Positions 42,518 to 50,945 of a DNA stretch of 64,000 bases are shown piece after piece (the first letter of the stretch is position 1; each line of letters starts with the position of its first letter). Origin of the DNA: Paenibacillus_AA sp045062745. Its GTDB lineage: Bacteria > Bacillota > Bacilli > Paenibacillales > NBRC-103111. The stretch is taken from contig NZ_JBJGED010000002.1 of assembly GCF_045062745.1 (NCBI RefSeq), forward strand, positions 186,001-250,000, given 5' to 3'. Position numbers and translations under genes: made by a program. A model generated the notes under the pieces. That model was not told the DNA's origin. It did not search any database and saw only the letters and a program-made list of their open reading frames with translations.

Positions 42518-43483
42518 TCACAACCCCGCATAATACCCCGCCAAGTCCTTGGCGATCTCCGCCAACCGTACGTTCATCTCCACCGGTTCCAGTACGCGTA
42601 TCGAGCGGCCGTAGCCGATCAGCAGGTGCGGCGCCAGCGTCTCCACCGCGTTCCGATCGAGCGTGATGTGGATGGTTGTCTCCGTTCGCTCCACGACATT
42701 ATGCCCGAATAACCAATGGTGCGACAAGTCCTGGATGACCTGCCGCCTGCCTTCAATCCGAATCGACATCAGCTCGTCCTGCTCCGACTTGTCCCGCACA
42801 AGCGAGTTCAGGAAATAGCTGCGCGCGGAGAAGTCGTCCGGCCGCTGGAACGTCTCCTCGGTCGGCGTCAGCGTCACGATGCGGTCAACCCGGAAGCTTC
42901 GGATCGCCGACCGCAGATGACAGTGGCCGAGAATATACCAGCGCCCTTTCCAGTACACCAGTCCGTACGGGTCCAGACTTCGTTCTTCCGGAGCGGACTC
43001 ATAGCTTTTCAGGTACTCCATCCGCAAAGTGCGACCATCCGCCACGGCGTGCTCCAGCACTTGGAGGAAAGCGATCAACGGCTCGTTCGAAGACGGGCTG
43101 ATCACCTCGAAGCCGCGCAGGTGCCGATTGATATCGTCCAGCTGCTCTTCGTTCGTATACAGCTTGAGCTTGGCCACCGCCCGGTTCAGGTCGTCCCCGA
43201 ACGGGTAGCCGGCCTCCTGCGCGAACAGCGCCGCATGCATTAGCGCCTTCTGCTCATGCAGATCGAAGATCAGCGGAGCGTCGGTGAACGATTGAATCAA
43301 GCTGTAGCCGCCGTTATGCCCGGAATCGGAGACGATCGGCACCCCGCTGGCGCAGAGCGCGTCGATATAGCGATAGACGGTGCGGATGTTCATCTCCAGC
43401 GCCTCGGCCAGCTCCTTGGCCGTCCTGCGGCGGCCCGCCTTCAGCATCCACAGGACGGACAGCATGTTGTCTGCCTTAGCCAT
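42518..43483 (-). CDS. HTH/WYL-domain transcriptional regulator (YafY family)
   Basis: A 321-residue regulator. The N-terminal winged helix contains RRTAKELAEALEMNIRTVYR; the WYL ligand domain spans about residues 140-220 (YGLVYWKGRWYILGH), and a C-terminal extension follows. It starts at ATG 43483, one base after the stop of the IMP dehydrogenase gene, so both are co-translated. WYL proteins are often controlled by nucleotides or nucleic acids, which would suit a purine-linked role here; that link is inference. Confidence 0.88.
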   Translation of the reverse strand: MAKADNMLSVLWMLKAGRRRTAKELAEALEMNIRTVYRYIDALCASGVPIVSDSGHNGGYSLIQSFTDAPLIFDLHEQKALMHAALFAQEAGYPFGDDLNRAVAKLKLYTNEEQLDDINRHLRGFEVISPSSNEPLIAFLQVLEHAVADGRTLRMEYLKSYESAPEERSLDPYGLVYWKGRWYILGHCHLRSAIRSFRVDRIVTLTPTEETFQRPDDFSARSYFLNSLVRDKSEQDELMSIRIEGRRQVIQDLSHHWLFGHNVVERTETTIHITLDRNAVETLAPHLLIGYGRSIRVLEPVEMNVRLAEIAKDLAGYYAGL

Positions 43484-43484
43484 C

Positions 43485-44984
43485 TTAGTCCTCGGACAAG
43501 GTGCTTTCTTTCAAGATGACGTCGTGCGCCCCGCCCTCGACGAGACTGGTCGCGGAGACGAGCGTGATGCGGGCTTTGCGCTGCAGCTCTTCGATCGTCA
43601 CACTGCCGCAATTGCATAAAGTCGATTTGATTTTATAAATCGTCTTCTCCAAATTCTCGCGCAGGCTGCCCGCGTACGGCACGTAGGAGTCGACGCCTTC
43701 CTCGAAGACGAGGCTTTCCTTGCCCCCGGTATCGTACCGCTGCCAGTTGCGCGCGCGGTTCGATCCTTCGCCCCAGAACTCCTTCACGAAGTTGTTGCCC
43801 ACCTTCAGCTTCTTCGTCGGACTTTCGTCGAAGCGGGCGAAGTAGCGGCCCATCATAAGGAAGTCGGCGCCCATCGCGAGCGCAAGCGTCATATGGTAAT
43901 CGTGCACGATGCCGCCGTCCGAACAGATCGGCACGTAGATGCCGGTCTCGGCGTAATATTGATCCCGGGCTTCCGCCACTTCGATCAGCGCCGTCGCTTG
44001 CCCGCGCCCGATCCCCTTCTGCTCGCGGGTGATGCAGATCGAGCCGCCGCCGATCCCGACCTTGACGAAGTCCGCCCCGGACTCGACCAGATACAGGAAC
44101 CCTTCGCGGTCGACGACGTTCCCTGCGCCTATCTTTACGTCGAAGTTTGCCTTCACATATTGAAGCGTCTCGCGCTGCCATTCGCTGTAACCGTCCGAGG
44201 AATCAATGACGAGCACGTCTACGCCGGCGTCTACGAGCGCCGGTACCCGTTCTTTGTAATCCTTCGAGTTGATTCCCGCACCCACGATATAGCTCTTGTT
44301 GGCGTCCAGCAGCTCGAGCGGATTCTCCTTATGCGCATCGTAGTCTTTCCGGAACACGAGATACTCGAGGCTGCCTTGCTCGTCCACGATAGGCAAGCAA
44401 TTCAGCTTGTGCTCCCAGATGAGATCGTTCGCTTCGGACAGCGACAGTCCCGACTTCCCGTAGATCAGCGAGCTGAACGGGGTCATGAAATCCTGTACCG
44501 GCTTGTCCATCGAATCCCGGCTGAGCCGGTAGTCGCGGCTCGTCACGATGCCGAGCAGCCTGCCGTTCGGCGTCCCGTCATGCGTAATCGCCACGGTGGA
44601 GTGCCCGGTCTTCTTTTTCAATTCCAGTACGTCCTGCAGCGTATGCTGCGGGGTTAGATTCGAGCGGCTCACGACGAAGCCGGCCTTATAGCTCTTGACC
44701 TTGCGCACCATGTTCGCCTGATCCCTCACCGACTGGGAGCCGAAGATGAAGGAGATGCCGCCGCATCTCGCCAGCGCCACCGCCATGTTGTCGTCGGAGA
44801 CGGACTGCATCACGGCTGACGAGAATGGGATGTTGAGCGATACGGCCGCGGTCTCTCCTTTCTTGAACTTCGTGACCGGGACTTTCAGGCTGACGTTCGC
44901 CGGATGGCAGTCCTTCGTCGTCAAGTTCGGCAGCAGCAAATACTCGCTGAACGTCCGGGATGGTTCACTGTAATAATAAGCCAC
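43485..44984 (-). CDS. guaB: IMP dehydrogenase, Tritrichomonas-type
   Basis: A 499-residue enzyme that converts IMP to XMP with NAD, the first step to GMP. The catalytic loop is GIGGGSICITREQKGIGRGQ with Cys317; the mobile flap Arg-Tyr pair is in RARNWQRYDTGG (416-417). A CBS pair lies at about 95-220. These motifs match the Tritrichomonas foetus IMPDH rather than the usual bacterial GuaB (GIGPGSICTTR type). The C-terminus SATSLVEGGAHDV also matches. The start is GTG 44984, eight bases after AGGAGG, from a strong promoter at 45025-45054. The genome may also carry a normal guaB elsewhere; this one is co-transcribed with a WYL regulator. Confidence 0.88.
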   Translation of the reverse strand: MAYYYSEPSRTFSEYLLLPNLTTKDCHPANVSLKVPVTKFKKGETAAVSLNIPFSSAVMQSVSDDNMAVALARCGGISFIFGSQSVRDQANMVRKVKSYKAGFVVSRSNLTPQHTLQDVLELKKKTGHSTVAITHDGTPNGRLLGIVTSRDYRLSRDSMDKPVQDFMTPFSSLIYGKSGLSLSEANDLIWEHKLNCLPIVDEQGSLEYLVFRKDYDAHKENPLELLDANKSYIVGAGINSKDYKERVPALVDAGVDVLVIDSSDGYSEWQRETLQYVKANFDVKIGAGNVVDREGFLYLVESGADFVKVGIGGGSICITREQKGIGRGQATALIEVAEARDQYYAETGIYVPICSDGGIVHDYHMTLALAMGADFLMMGRYFARFDESPTKKLKVGNNFVKEFWGEGSNRARNWQRYDTGGKESLVFEEGVDSYVPYAGSLRENLEKTIYKIKSTLCNCGSVTIEELQRKARITLVSATSLVEGGAHDVILKESTLSED

Positions 44985-45024
44985 AATCACAGCCTCCTTA
45001 TAAGGTCGGGGGTAAATTTTTACA

Positions 45025-45054
45025 AGCATACCACCGATCTTAAGCGGAAGTCAA
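45025..45054 (-). promoter_or_regulatory. SigA promoter of the IMP dehydrogenase operon
   Basis: On the minus strand TTGACT (45054-45049), 18 bases, then TATGCT (45030-45025). Confidence 0.75.
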
Positions 45055-45081
45055 TCCTTTTCCTATGCGGCCCGGACGGCA

Positions 45082-45109
45082 CAAAAAGAACCCGGCCAAA
45101 GCCAGGTTC
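45082..45109 (-). terminator. Rho-independent terminator of fixABCX
   Basis: On the minus strand GAACCTGGC-TTT-GGCCGGGTTC forms a nine-base stem with one wobble and ends in TTTTTG, 26 bases past the fixX stop. Confidence 0.9.
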
Positions 45110-45134
45110 GATCCTCCATTGTTGCCATGTCATG

Positions 45135-45422
45135 TCAGCCGTATTTGTAAGTTATGCCATAACCGCCCTTCGGGTATACCCAATGAATGTTGTCCGAAGG
45201 GCAGGCGATCCGGCACGTGCCGCATTCGATGCAGTTCTCGAACGCGACCGTCGTGATCTTCAGCTTCTTCTCCCATTCGTAGACGTCCGACGGGCAAAAG
45301 TAATTGCAATCCTTCGTCACGCATTTCAAGCAAGTGTCCGATTCCTTAATAATGAGATGAGATTGGTCGTCGCATTTGTACCGGATCGTAAACAGCCTGT
45401 CGGAGACACCACAACTACTCAT
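45135..45422 (-). CDS. fixX: Ferredoxin-like protein FixX
   Basis: A 95-residue ferredoxin with the cysteine pattern CLKCVTKDCNYFCP and NCIECGTCRIACP, which can hold one [4Fe-4S] cluster plus extra cysteines typical of FixX. It starts at ATG 45422, overlapping the fixC stop, with GGAGGG nine bases upstream. It is the last gene of the operon and passes electrons from the bifurcating complex toward quinone. Confidence 0.92.
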   Translation of the reverse strand: MSSCGVSDRLFTIRYKCDDQSHLIIKESDTCLKCVTKDCNYFCPSDVYEWEKKLKITTVAFENCIECGTCRIACPSDNIHWVYPKGGYGITYKYG

Positions 45423-46732
45423 CCGTTCATCGCCCTCCATCCTTTGTAGCCCAGTTTCAGCAAATTCATCGTGCCGCCGGCCGCTTCCTTCATCATGCGA
45501 ATGGCGGTGCGCTGCTTCTCCGCCTTCGAGATGCCGTCGACGCTCAGGAACTGAAAGGCGGCCTCGTTCACCGCCCGGGGCAGCCGGTCGAACAGCAGTC
45601 CGGGATCCTCCTGCTTCAGCAGCTCATGCATCCCTTTGTACTTCTTGAGATCTTTATGCACGAACGAGGCGCGGACTTTGTCGTCATACCGCCGGAGCGA
45701 GGCGGCCGAGCAATCCTCACCGGCCTGCTTGGCTTCGACGACCGCCTCGCCGGCGAGCCGGCCCGACGTCATCGCGAGATTCGTCCCTTCGCGGTGGACG
45801 AAGTTGACGAGCTGTGCGGCGTCGCCTGCTACACACCAGCCGCTCCCGGACAGCGGCGGGATGGAATGGTAGCCGCCCTCCGGGATCAGGTGGCCGGAAT
45901 ACTCCTTCATCTCGCCGCCCTGGATGAGCTTGCGGATCATCGGGTGCTGCTTGACCGCGTCCAGCAAGGCGTACGGCTTCACCTTCTTGTCCCGCAGGTG
46001 GTTCACCATGACGCCTACGCCAAGAGAGATCGTATCCTTATTCGTGTACAAGAAGCCCATCCCAGCCATCCCGAGCGACGTTTCGCCCATAAATTCGATT
46101 GTGACGCCTTCGTCGCCTTCGACGCCGAACCGGTCCTCGATCTTCTCCTTCGGCAGCGAGATGACTTCCTTCACCGCGAGCGACACCTCATCCGGCTTCC
46201 ACTCCCGATGTATGCCCATCGCCTTGCCGAGCAGCGAATTGACACCGTCGGCGATGATGACGACGTCGGCGTACAAATCGCCGTGCTCGCGGTCGGTGCG
46301 GACGCCGACGACGCGGTCGCCTTCGCGGATGACCTCGGTCGCCACCGTCTCATAGATCGGGAGCGCGCCGGCCTGGACCGCCTTGTCCGCGAACCACGGA
46401 TCGAACTTGACTCGCAGGCCGGTGAAGCAGTTGTACGGCTCCTTGAACGCTTCATTCCGGTGACCGAGCGTCACCATCGATTCCTTGCCCATCAACCAGA
46501 GCCGCTGCTCCACGATGTGCCGCTCTACCGGAGCGTTTTTCTCTTTCCAGAACTCCGGCACGAGCTCCTCGATCTGCTTGCGATATAATACGCCGCCGAA
46601 CAAGTTTTTGGCACCGGGGAATTCTCCCCGTTCCAGCAGGACGACCGACAGCCCGGCGCGGGCCATCGTCATCGCTGCCGCCGCTCCCGCGGGCCCGGCT
46701 CCGATTACGATCGCATCGAATTTTTCGCTCAT
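45419..46732 (-). CDS. fixC: FAD-dependent electron-transfer-flavoprotein:quinone oxidoreductase FixC
   Basis: A 437-residue membrane-associated flavoprotein with the N-terminal FAD motif IVIGAGPAGAAAA and the FixC/geranylgeranyl-reductase-like sequence AKNLFGGVLYRKQIEEL. The ATG at 46732 overlaps the fixB stop (ATGA). With FixX it transfers one electron branch of FixAB to the quinone pool. Confidence 0.93.
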   Translation of the reverse strand: MSEKFDAIVIGAGPAGAAAAMTMARAGLSVVLLERGEFPGAKNLFGGVLYRKQIEELVPEFWKEKNAPVERHIVEQRLWLMGKESMVTLGHRNEAFKEPYNCFTGLRVKFDPWFADKAVQAGALPIYETVATEVIREGDRVVGVRTDREHGDLYADVVIIADGVNSLLGKAMGIHREWKPDEVSLAVKEVISLPKEKIEDRFGVEGDEGVTIEFMGETSLGMAGMGFLYTNKDTISLGVGVMVNHLRDKKVKPYALLDAVKQHPMIRKLIQGGEMKEYSGHLIPEGGYHSIPPLSGSGWCVAGDAAQLVNFVHREGTNLAMTSGRLAGEAVVEAKQAGEDCSAASLRRYDDKVRASFVHKDLKKYKGMHELLKQEDPGLLFDRLPRAVNEAAFQFLSVDGISKAEKQRTAIRMMKEAAGGTMNLLKLGYKGWRAMNG

Positions 46733-47775
46733 CCGACAGTCACTCCCCTCCGCTTGCGCGCTTCTTCCGTGAGCGCCGGCACGATCTGGAACAGATCGCC
46801 CACAATACCGTAGTGGGCGAATTGGAAGATCGGCGCCTCCGGGTCCCGATTGATCGCGACGACGACGTCGGAATGGCTCATCCCGACCGTATGCTGCACC
46901 GCCCCGGAGATCCCGATGGCGAAGTACAGCTTCGGGCGGACCGTCGTCCCGGTTTGCCCGACTTGATGCTCATGCTTGATCCAGCCGGCATCCACCGCGG
47001 CGCGGGAAGCGCCGACCTTGCCTCCCAGCGCGTCGGCCAGCTCCTTCAGCATCGCGAACGGCTCCGGCCCGCCCAACCCGCGGCCGCCGGCGACGATCAC
47101 CTCGGCTTCCTCCAGGTTCACATGGCCGGTCTCTTCGATGAAGTCGAGCACCCGGGCCGCGATCTCCTCCTCCTGCAGCTCGCATTCGAGCCGCTCGATG
47201 ACCGCCTCGCGGCTATCGTCGCGAGGGAGCGCCTCGAACACGCCGGCACGCGCCGTAGCCATCTGCGGACGATACTGCTTGCATAGAATCGTCGCCATCA
47301 TCTTCTCCGAGAACGCCGGGCGGCTCGCGAGCAGCAGGCGGGACGGAGGCGGCTCGACGTCAAGCTCCGTCGTGTCGGCCGTCAGCCCCGTCGGCAGGTG
47401 CGTGCCGATCGCCCCGGCCAAGTCCCGGCCTGTCGCGGTCGCGCCGAAGAGGACGATCTCGGGCTTCGCCTCCTCGATCAGCTTCAGCACGACGCGGCTG
47501 TAAGGTCGCGTCCGGTACGTCTTCAGCACCGGCGAGTCGCACAGGAACACCTTGTCCGCCCCATACGCGGCGGCTTCATGGGCGAGGTGCTCGACATCGC
47601 TGCCCATGACGAGCGCGTACAGCGGCACCTCCAGCTTGGCCGCGAGCTTGCGGCCTTCGCCGAGCAGCTGCCACGACACCGCCTTCGCCTTGCCGTCCCG
47701 CTGCTCGACGACGATCAGCACGCCGCGGTAGGCGGACCAATCCGGCATCTGTTCAACATCACGTTCTGCCGCCAT
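46729..47775 (-). CDS. fixB: Electron transfer flavoprotein alpha subunit FixB
   Basis: A 348-residue ETF alpha subunit. The C-terminal FAD-binding region is complete: VAGGRGLGGPEPFAML, then VDAGWIKHEHQVGQTGTTVRP and YFAIGISGAVQHTVGM. It starts at ATG 47775 behind GAGGGGGG, one base after the fixA stop. FixA and FixB hold the bifurcating FAD. Confidence 0.94.
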   Translation of the reverse strand: MAAERDVEQMPDWSAYRGVLIVVEQRDGKAKAVSWQLLGEGRKLAAKLEVPLYALVMGSDVEHLAHEAAAYGADKVFLCDSPVLKTYRTRPYSRVVLKLIEEAKPEIVLFGATATGRDLAGAIGTHLPTGLTADTTELDVEPPPSRLLLASRPAFSEKMMATILCKQYRPQMATARAGVFEALPRDDSREAVIERLECELQEEEIAARVLDFIEETGHVNLEEAEVIVAGGRGLGGPEPFAMLKELADALGGKVGASRAAVDAGWIKHEHQVGQTGTTVRPKLYFAIGISGAVQHTVGMSHSDVVVAINRDPEAPIFQFAHYGIVGDLFQIVPALTEEARKRRGVTVG

Positions 47776-47776
47776 C

Positions 47777-48634
47777 TCAATCCCCCCTCGCTTCGCTTGC
47801 GGCTGCCCAGCCGAGCCGCTCGGGCAGCGGCCCGTCCCACAGATGCCCGAACAGCTTCCCGGCTTGCTCGGCTGCCGACGCGCCTTCCACCCGCACCGTC
47901 TTCACCGGCTTGGACTCCGGCACCCACGTCTTGGCGACAATCGTCGGTGAACCTTTCAAACCAATCTTCGATCGGTCGAGTCCGGGAAAATCCGCCGTCG
48001 TCCAGACGACCGGCTTGTACCGGGCCGCTCGGATCATGCCGGGCAGCGACGCCCGCCGCACCTTGTTCAGCTCTTTCAGTGCGGTGATGAGCACCGGCAT
48101 CGCCGTCTCCACGACCTCCACGCCGTCTTCCAGGTGACGCTGCACCTTGACGCGCCGCTTGTCCTCGTCCACTTGCACGACTTTGTTCACATACGTCAGC
48201 TGCTCCAGATCGAGCCGGCAGGCGACGCCCGGGCCGACTTGTCCCGTGTCGCCGTCGAGCGTCTGCTTTCCACAGAACACGATGTCTACCGGCCCCCACT
48301 TCTCCTCGACCTTGCGGATCGTCTCCGCGACCACATACGAGGTAGCGAGCGTGTCCGCTCCCGCGAATCCGCGATCCGTCACCAAGACGGCTTCATCAGC
48401 GCCGAGCGAGATGCACTCCTTGAGCCCCTTCTCCGCAGGCGGCGGTCCCATCGTCACGACCGTCACCCGAGCCCCCAGCTCGTCCTTAATGCGAAGCGCT
48501 TCCTCCAGCCCGTGCATATCGTAGAAATTCACGATGCTCGGGACGCCTTGCCGGATGAGCGTGTTCGTCTTCGGGTCGATGCGGATTTCCCGGCTGTCCG
48601 GCACTTGCTTCACACACACGATAATATGCAGCAT
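47777..48634 (-). CDS. fixA: Electron transfer flavoprotein beta subunit FixA
   Basis: A 285-residue ETF beta subunit beginning MLHIIVCVKQVPDS, with FCGKQTLDGDTGQVGPGVA and the SLGADEAVLVTDRGFAG nucleotide region. In bifurcating complexes NADH is oxidised at FixA, and electrons split to a low-potential acceptor and to quinone. The start is ATG 48634 behind GGGAGGC, 30 bases after the small membrane protein gene. Confidence 0.94.
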   Translation of the reverse strand: MLHIIVCVKQVPDSREIRIDPKTNTLIRQGVPSIVNFYDMHGLEEALRIKDELGARVTVVTMGPPPAEKGLKECISLGADEAVLVTDRGFAGADTLATSYVVAETIRKVEEKWGPVDIVFCGKQTLDGDTGQVGPGVACRLDLEQLTYVNKVVQVDEDKRRVKVQRHLEDGVEVVETAMPVLITALKELNKVRRASLPGMIRAARYKPVVWTTADFPGLDRSKIGLKGSPTIVAKTWVPESKPVKTVRVEGASAAEQAGKLFGHLWDGPLPERLGWAAASEARGD

Positions 48635-48664
48635 TCGTTACGCCTCCCAAACGGCCTTGCCCGC

Positions 48665-48826
48665 TTATTCGAACTCCATATCCTGCCGCGTCACATGGAT
48701 GTCAAGCCACATATGCTGAAAGTCATAATCCGTCGAGTCTTTTCGGATGCCGAGGTAGATCAGGTAGATCACTAGGGCGAAGAAGGCCAGCATAAACGTC
48801 ATTAGCACCAGGAACACGACGATCAT
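48665..48826 (-). CDS. Small single-span membrane protein heading fixABCX
   Basis: A 53-residue protein starting at ATG 48826 behind AAAGGAGAA. It has one strongly hydrophobic segment, residues 2-27 (MIVVFLVLMTFMLAFFALV, then IYLIYLGI), followed by a charged cytoplasmic-type tail (RKDSTDYDF to RQDMEFE). It is first in the operon, 30 bases before fixA. I do not know a named family. It may anchor the complex to the membrane or help its assembly; that is inference from position. Confidence 0.7.
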   Translation of the reverse strand: MIVVFLVLMTFMLAFFALVIYLIYLGIRKDSTDYDFQHMWLDIHVTRQDMEFE

Positions 48827-48882
48827 GGACGGTTCTCCTTTCTTATGCAGCTAGGTTGCTATCATGTATATGTCCGGGAATG

Positions 48883-48905
48883 AAAAAAAGCACCTGGAAG
48901 GCGCT
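48883..48905 (-). terminator. Rho-independent terminator of the lipoprotein gene
   Basis: On the minus strand AGCGCCT-TCC-AGGTGCT with one wobble is followed by T7, 29 bases past the stop. Confidence 0.85.
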
Positions 48906-48933
48906 CTTTTTCGGAGGGTTTACTAGATTGCAG

Positions 48934-49845
48934 TCATGTTTGCGGCATGTTAACCGCGTTCGCTTCCAAGGCTTCTTTCGGCAAAGCGATTTCTTTAATC
49001 CCGTTATAATTGGAGTAAGTTCCGTCGATATTTTGGACCATGCGCATTTTTTGCCCTTGGAGATCCATCTCGAGATCCATATTCACTTTCATGCTTTTCG
49101 GATATTGCGTCTTCTTCTCGATCGTAAACGAATAGTCGACGCTTGTGATTTTGACGGCGGACGTAGTTTGATTGAGCATCGTTTCCATGTTCGGATTGTT
49201 GCCCATATAAGCTTTCATCTCATTTTTAATGAACTCGTTGAATTTCTCTCCGTTCGCCGTCAGTTTGACCGTATAATCGTCGTTCGTTTCACTCAAAGTG
49301 AAGTCGCTCGCGAACGCTTTGAGCTTATCGAGCTGCTTCAACGGATCCATCTGATCCTCGGACATCGTACTCATGATCTGGTCCATTTGATCCCGCGGCA
49401 GCTTCATCCACTGGCCTGAGGTCGGCTCTTTCATGAAGAACCCGTCCTTGGTCAAATACATGTCCATCTTGACGTCCTGGCCCATCATTTGCATGGACAT
49501 CGATTGCTTGAACGTGAGCTGCGGCTTCTGGACGATATCCATCTCGATTTTGGCTTGGATGTCCATTTTGTTCGCCGCCTGCTCGATCGTCTGTTTCGTG
49601 TTCATGCTCACTGAGAAGCTCTCCAGCTTGGCTGACGTTTCCATCGTCTTCGCAATGACATCCGACGCCGTTACCGATTTTGGTTTTTCGTTCACCGTCT
49701 TGATTGACGAATCTCCCACGCCGGCAGACGCGGTCGGGGTCGCTCCGCTCTCTTGGGGCTTTTGACTGCAGGCTGTCAGCGAGATCAGACTCGCGGTTAG
49801 CAAAAGGACCGCAGCCGATTGCGCCAAGTAGTTTCTTAATCTCAT
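48934..49845 (-). CDS. Lipoprotein of the DUF6612/LppX-like type
   Basis: A 303-residue lipoprotein. The signal ends in the lipobox LTAC (about residues 23-26), and a Ser/Ala/Thr linker follows. The mature part is a beta-rich domain with repeated M-containing strands (KQSMSMQMMGQDVKMDMYL, GQWMKLPRDQMDQIM) and a late IDGTYSNYNGIKEIALP. It starts at ATG 49845 behind AGGAGGAG. Similar proteins are thought to bind lipids or other hydrophobic ligands at the cell surface. A single-gene unit. Confidence 0.8.
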   Translation of the reverse strand: MRLRNYLAQSAAVLLLTASLISLTACSQKPQESGATPTASAGVGDSSIKTVNEKPKSVTASDVIAKTMETSAKLESFSVSMNTKQTIEQAANKMDIQAKIEMDIVQKPQLTFKQSMSMQMMGQDVKMDMYLTKDGFFMKEPTSGQWMKLPRDQMDQIMSTMSEDQMDPLKQLDKLKAFASDFTLSETNDDYTVKLTANGEKFNEFIKNEMKAYMGNNPNMETMLNQTTSAVKITSVDYSFTIEKKTQYPKSMKVNMDLEMDLQGQKMRMVQNIDGTYSNYNGIKEIALPKEALEANAVNMPQT

Positions 49846-49927
49846 CCTTATTCTCCTCCTATCCGCTTTGCATTTTACCATATCGTTACAATTCACCAGT
49901 AGGAGCTTAAGGCCCACATCCACAGGC

Positions 49928-49961
49928 AAAAAAAGAAAAAGACCCGCATAAAAGCGAGCCT
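49928..49961 (-). terminator. Rho-independent terminator of the FhuF-like gene
   Basis: On the minus strand AGGCTCGC-TTTTAT-GCGGGTCT pairs over eight bases with two wobbles and is followed by a long T-rich run. Confidence 0.75.
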
Positions 49962-49984
49962 TTCGGATTATATGTCGTGGGCGC

Positions 49985-50803
49985 TCAGTGTTTCCCGGCG
50001 GTCAGCAGTCTCTCCTTGACTTTCTCCCGGTCCTCCGCTTTCAACCGCGGACACGTGTAGCAGTACTCTTGCTTGCCCGTTTTGTAGTACAGACAACACA
50101 CGTTCTTCATGCGTACTTGCGCTTCCGGATCCCGATAATCCTCAATATACCGGATGTTGACGTTCAGCGGATTGGAACGGCGGCCGAATGCCGATCCATC
50201 CCACTCGCTGCACACGGCCCGATAATCGTCGAGAAGCCGGTCTGCGGCGGACCGTCCGTCCGGAAGGCCGGCATGGGACAATTCTTTCTCCAGCAAAGCG
50301 AATTGATAGTTGAACCGGGTCGGCAGCTGTCCCCAGAGCTGGCTCACATCCAGGCCGGATACGGCGGAGAGACTCTCGATCAGCGGACGGGCGGTTTCGC
50401 TGTAATAATGGGCTAACTTTCGGTCACGCCAAGCGGAACGTTCGGAGGCATCCTCAGGACCTGCCTCGATGATCCAGTCGGTCAGCGTAAAAGTAAATTT
50501 CAACTGACCTTGGTCTCGGTAGAGCTGAAGGAGAATACTCGAGAGCGGCAGTTCGAATGCGACGTTCCACACTCCGATCGAGTAGTGCAGGGCCAGCGCC
50601 GTCCAGCTGAAGTTCGCACAGCAATAAGCGGCTGCCGCCGTAACGTCAGTCGCTTGCAGGTGTAATGCATATTCATTCAAAAAGGCGGCCGCGCCTTCGG
50701 AAGTTAGTATTGCATCGGCCCGCACCGTAAGCAGGGCGTCCGAACGTTCGGTTTGCCGTATGGAAAACCGTTGCTCCAGCCATTCGCGATCCAAGCCATG
50801 CAT
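49985..50803 (-). CDS. FhuF-like ferric-siderophore reductase
   Basis: About 272 residues. The C-terminus has the FhuF cysteine pattern for a [2Fe-2S] cluster, two adjacent cysteines then C-x-x-C ten residues on (VCCLYYKTGKQEYCYTCPR). The N-terminal and middle parts resemble siderophore-iron reductases that release iron in the cytoplasm. I prefer the ATG at 50803, which has GAGGTGG eight bases upstream and matches the domain start (HGLDREWLEQRF); a longer TTG start at 50845 is possible. A strong Fur-type site lies upstream, consistent with iron-starvation expression. Confidence 0.85.
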   Translation of the reverse strand: MHGLDREWLEQRFSIRQTERSDALLTVRADAILTSEGAAAFLNEYALHLQATDVTAAAAYCCANFSWTALALHYSIGVWNVAFELPLSSILLQLYRDQGQLKFTFTLTDWIIEAGPEDASERSAWRDRKLAHYYSETARPLIESLSAVSGLDVSQLWGQLPTRFNYQFALLEKELSHAGLPDGRSAADRLLDDYRAVCSEWDGSAFGRRSNPLNVNIRYIEDYRDPEAQVRMKNVCCLYYKTGKQEYCYTCPRLKAEDREKVKERLLTAGKH

Positions 50804-50850
50804 CCGCGCATCCACCTCATCCTGAAACTTAGGGGCAATGACCAATGAAC

Positions 50851-50893
50851 GATTCTCGCTATCGGTTTGATAGTGAGAATCATTTTCATTATA
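50851..50893 (-). promoter_or_regulatory. Fur box region of the FhuF-like gene
   Basis: The right part (50869-50893, TGAGAATCATTTTCATTAT) matches the 19-base Fur consensus well. The stretch GATTCTCGCTATC and GATAGTGAGAATC (50851-50863, 50869-50881) also forms an inverted repeat matching at 12 of 13 positions. Two overlapping Fur dimers are plausible. Confidence 0.75.
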
Positions 50894-50945
50894 GCGGAGG
50901 CGATGTGTTTTGTAAACGACTGGAGCGTCAAAAGGGGCAGTTGAC

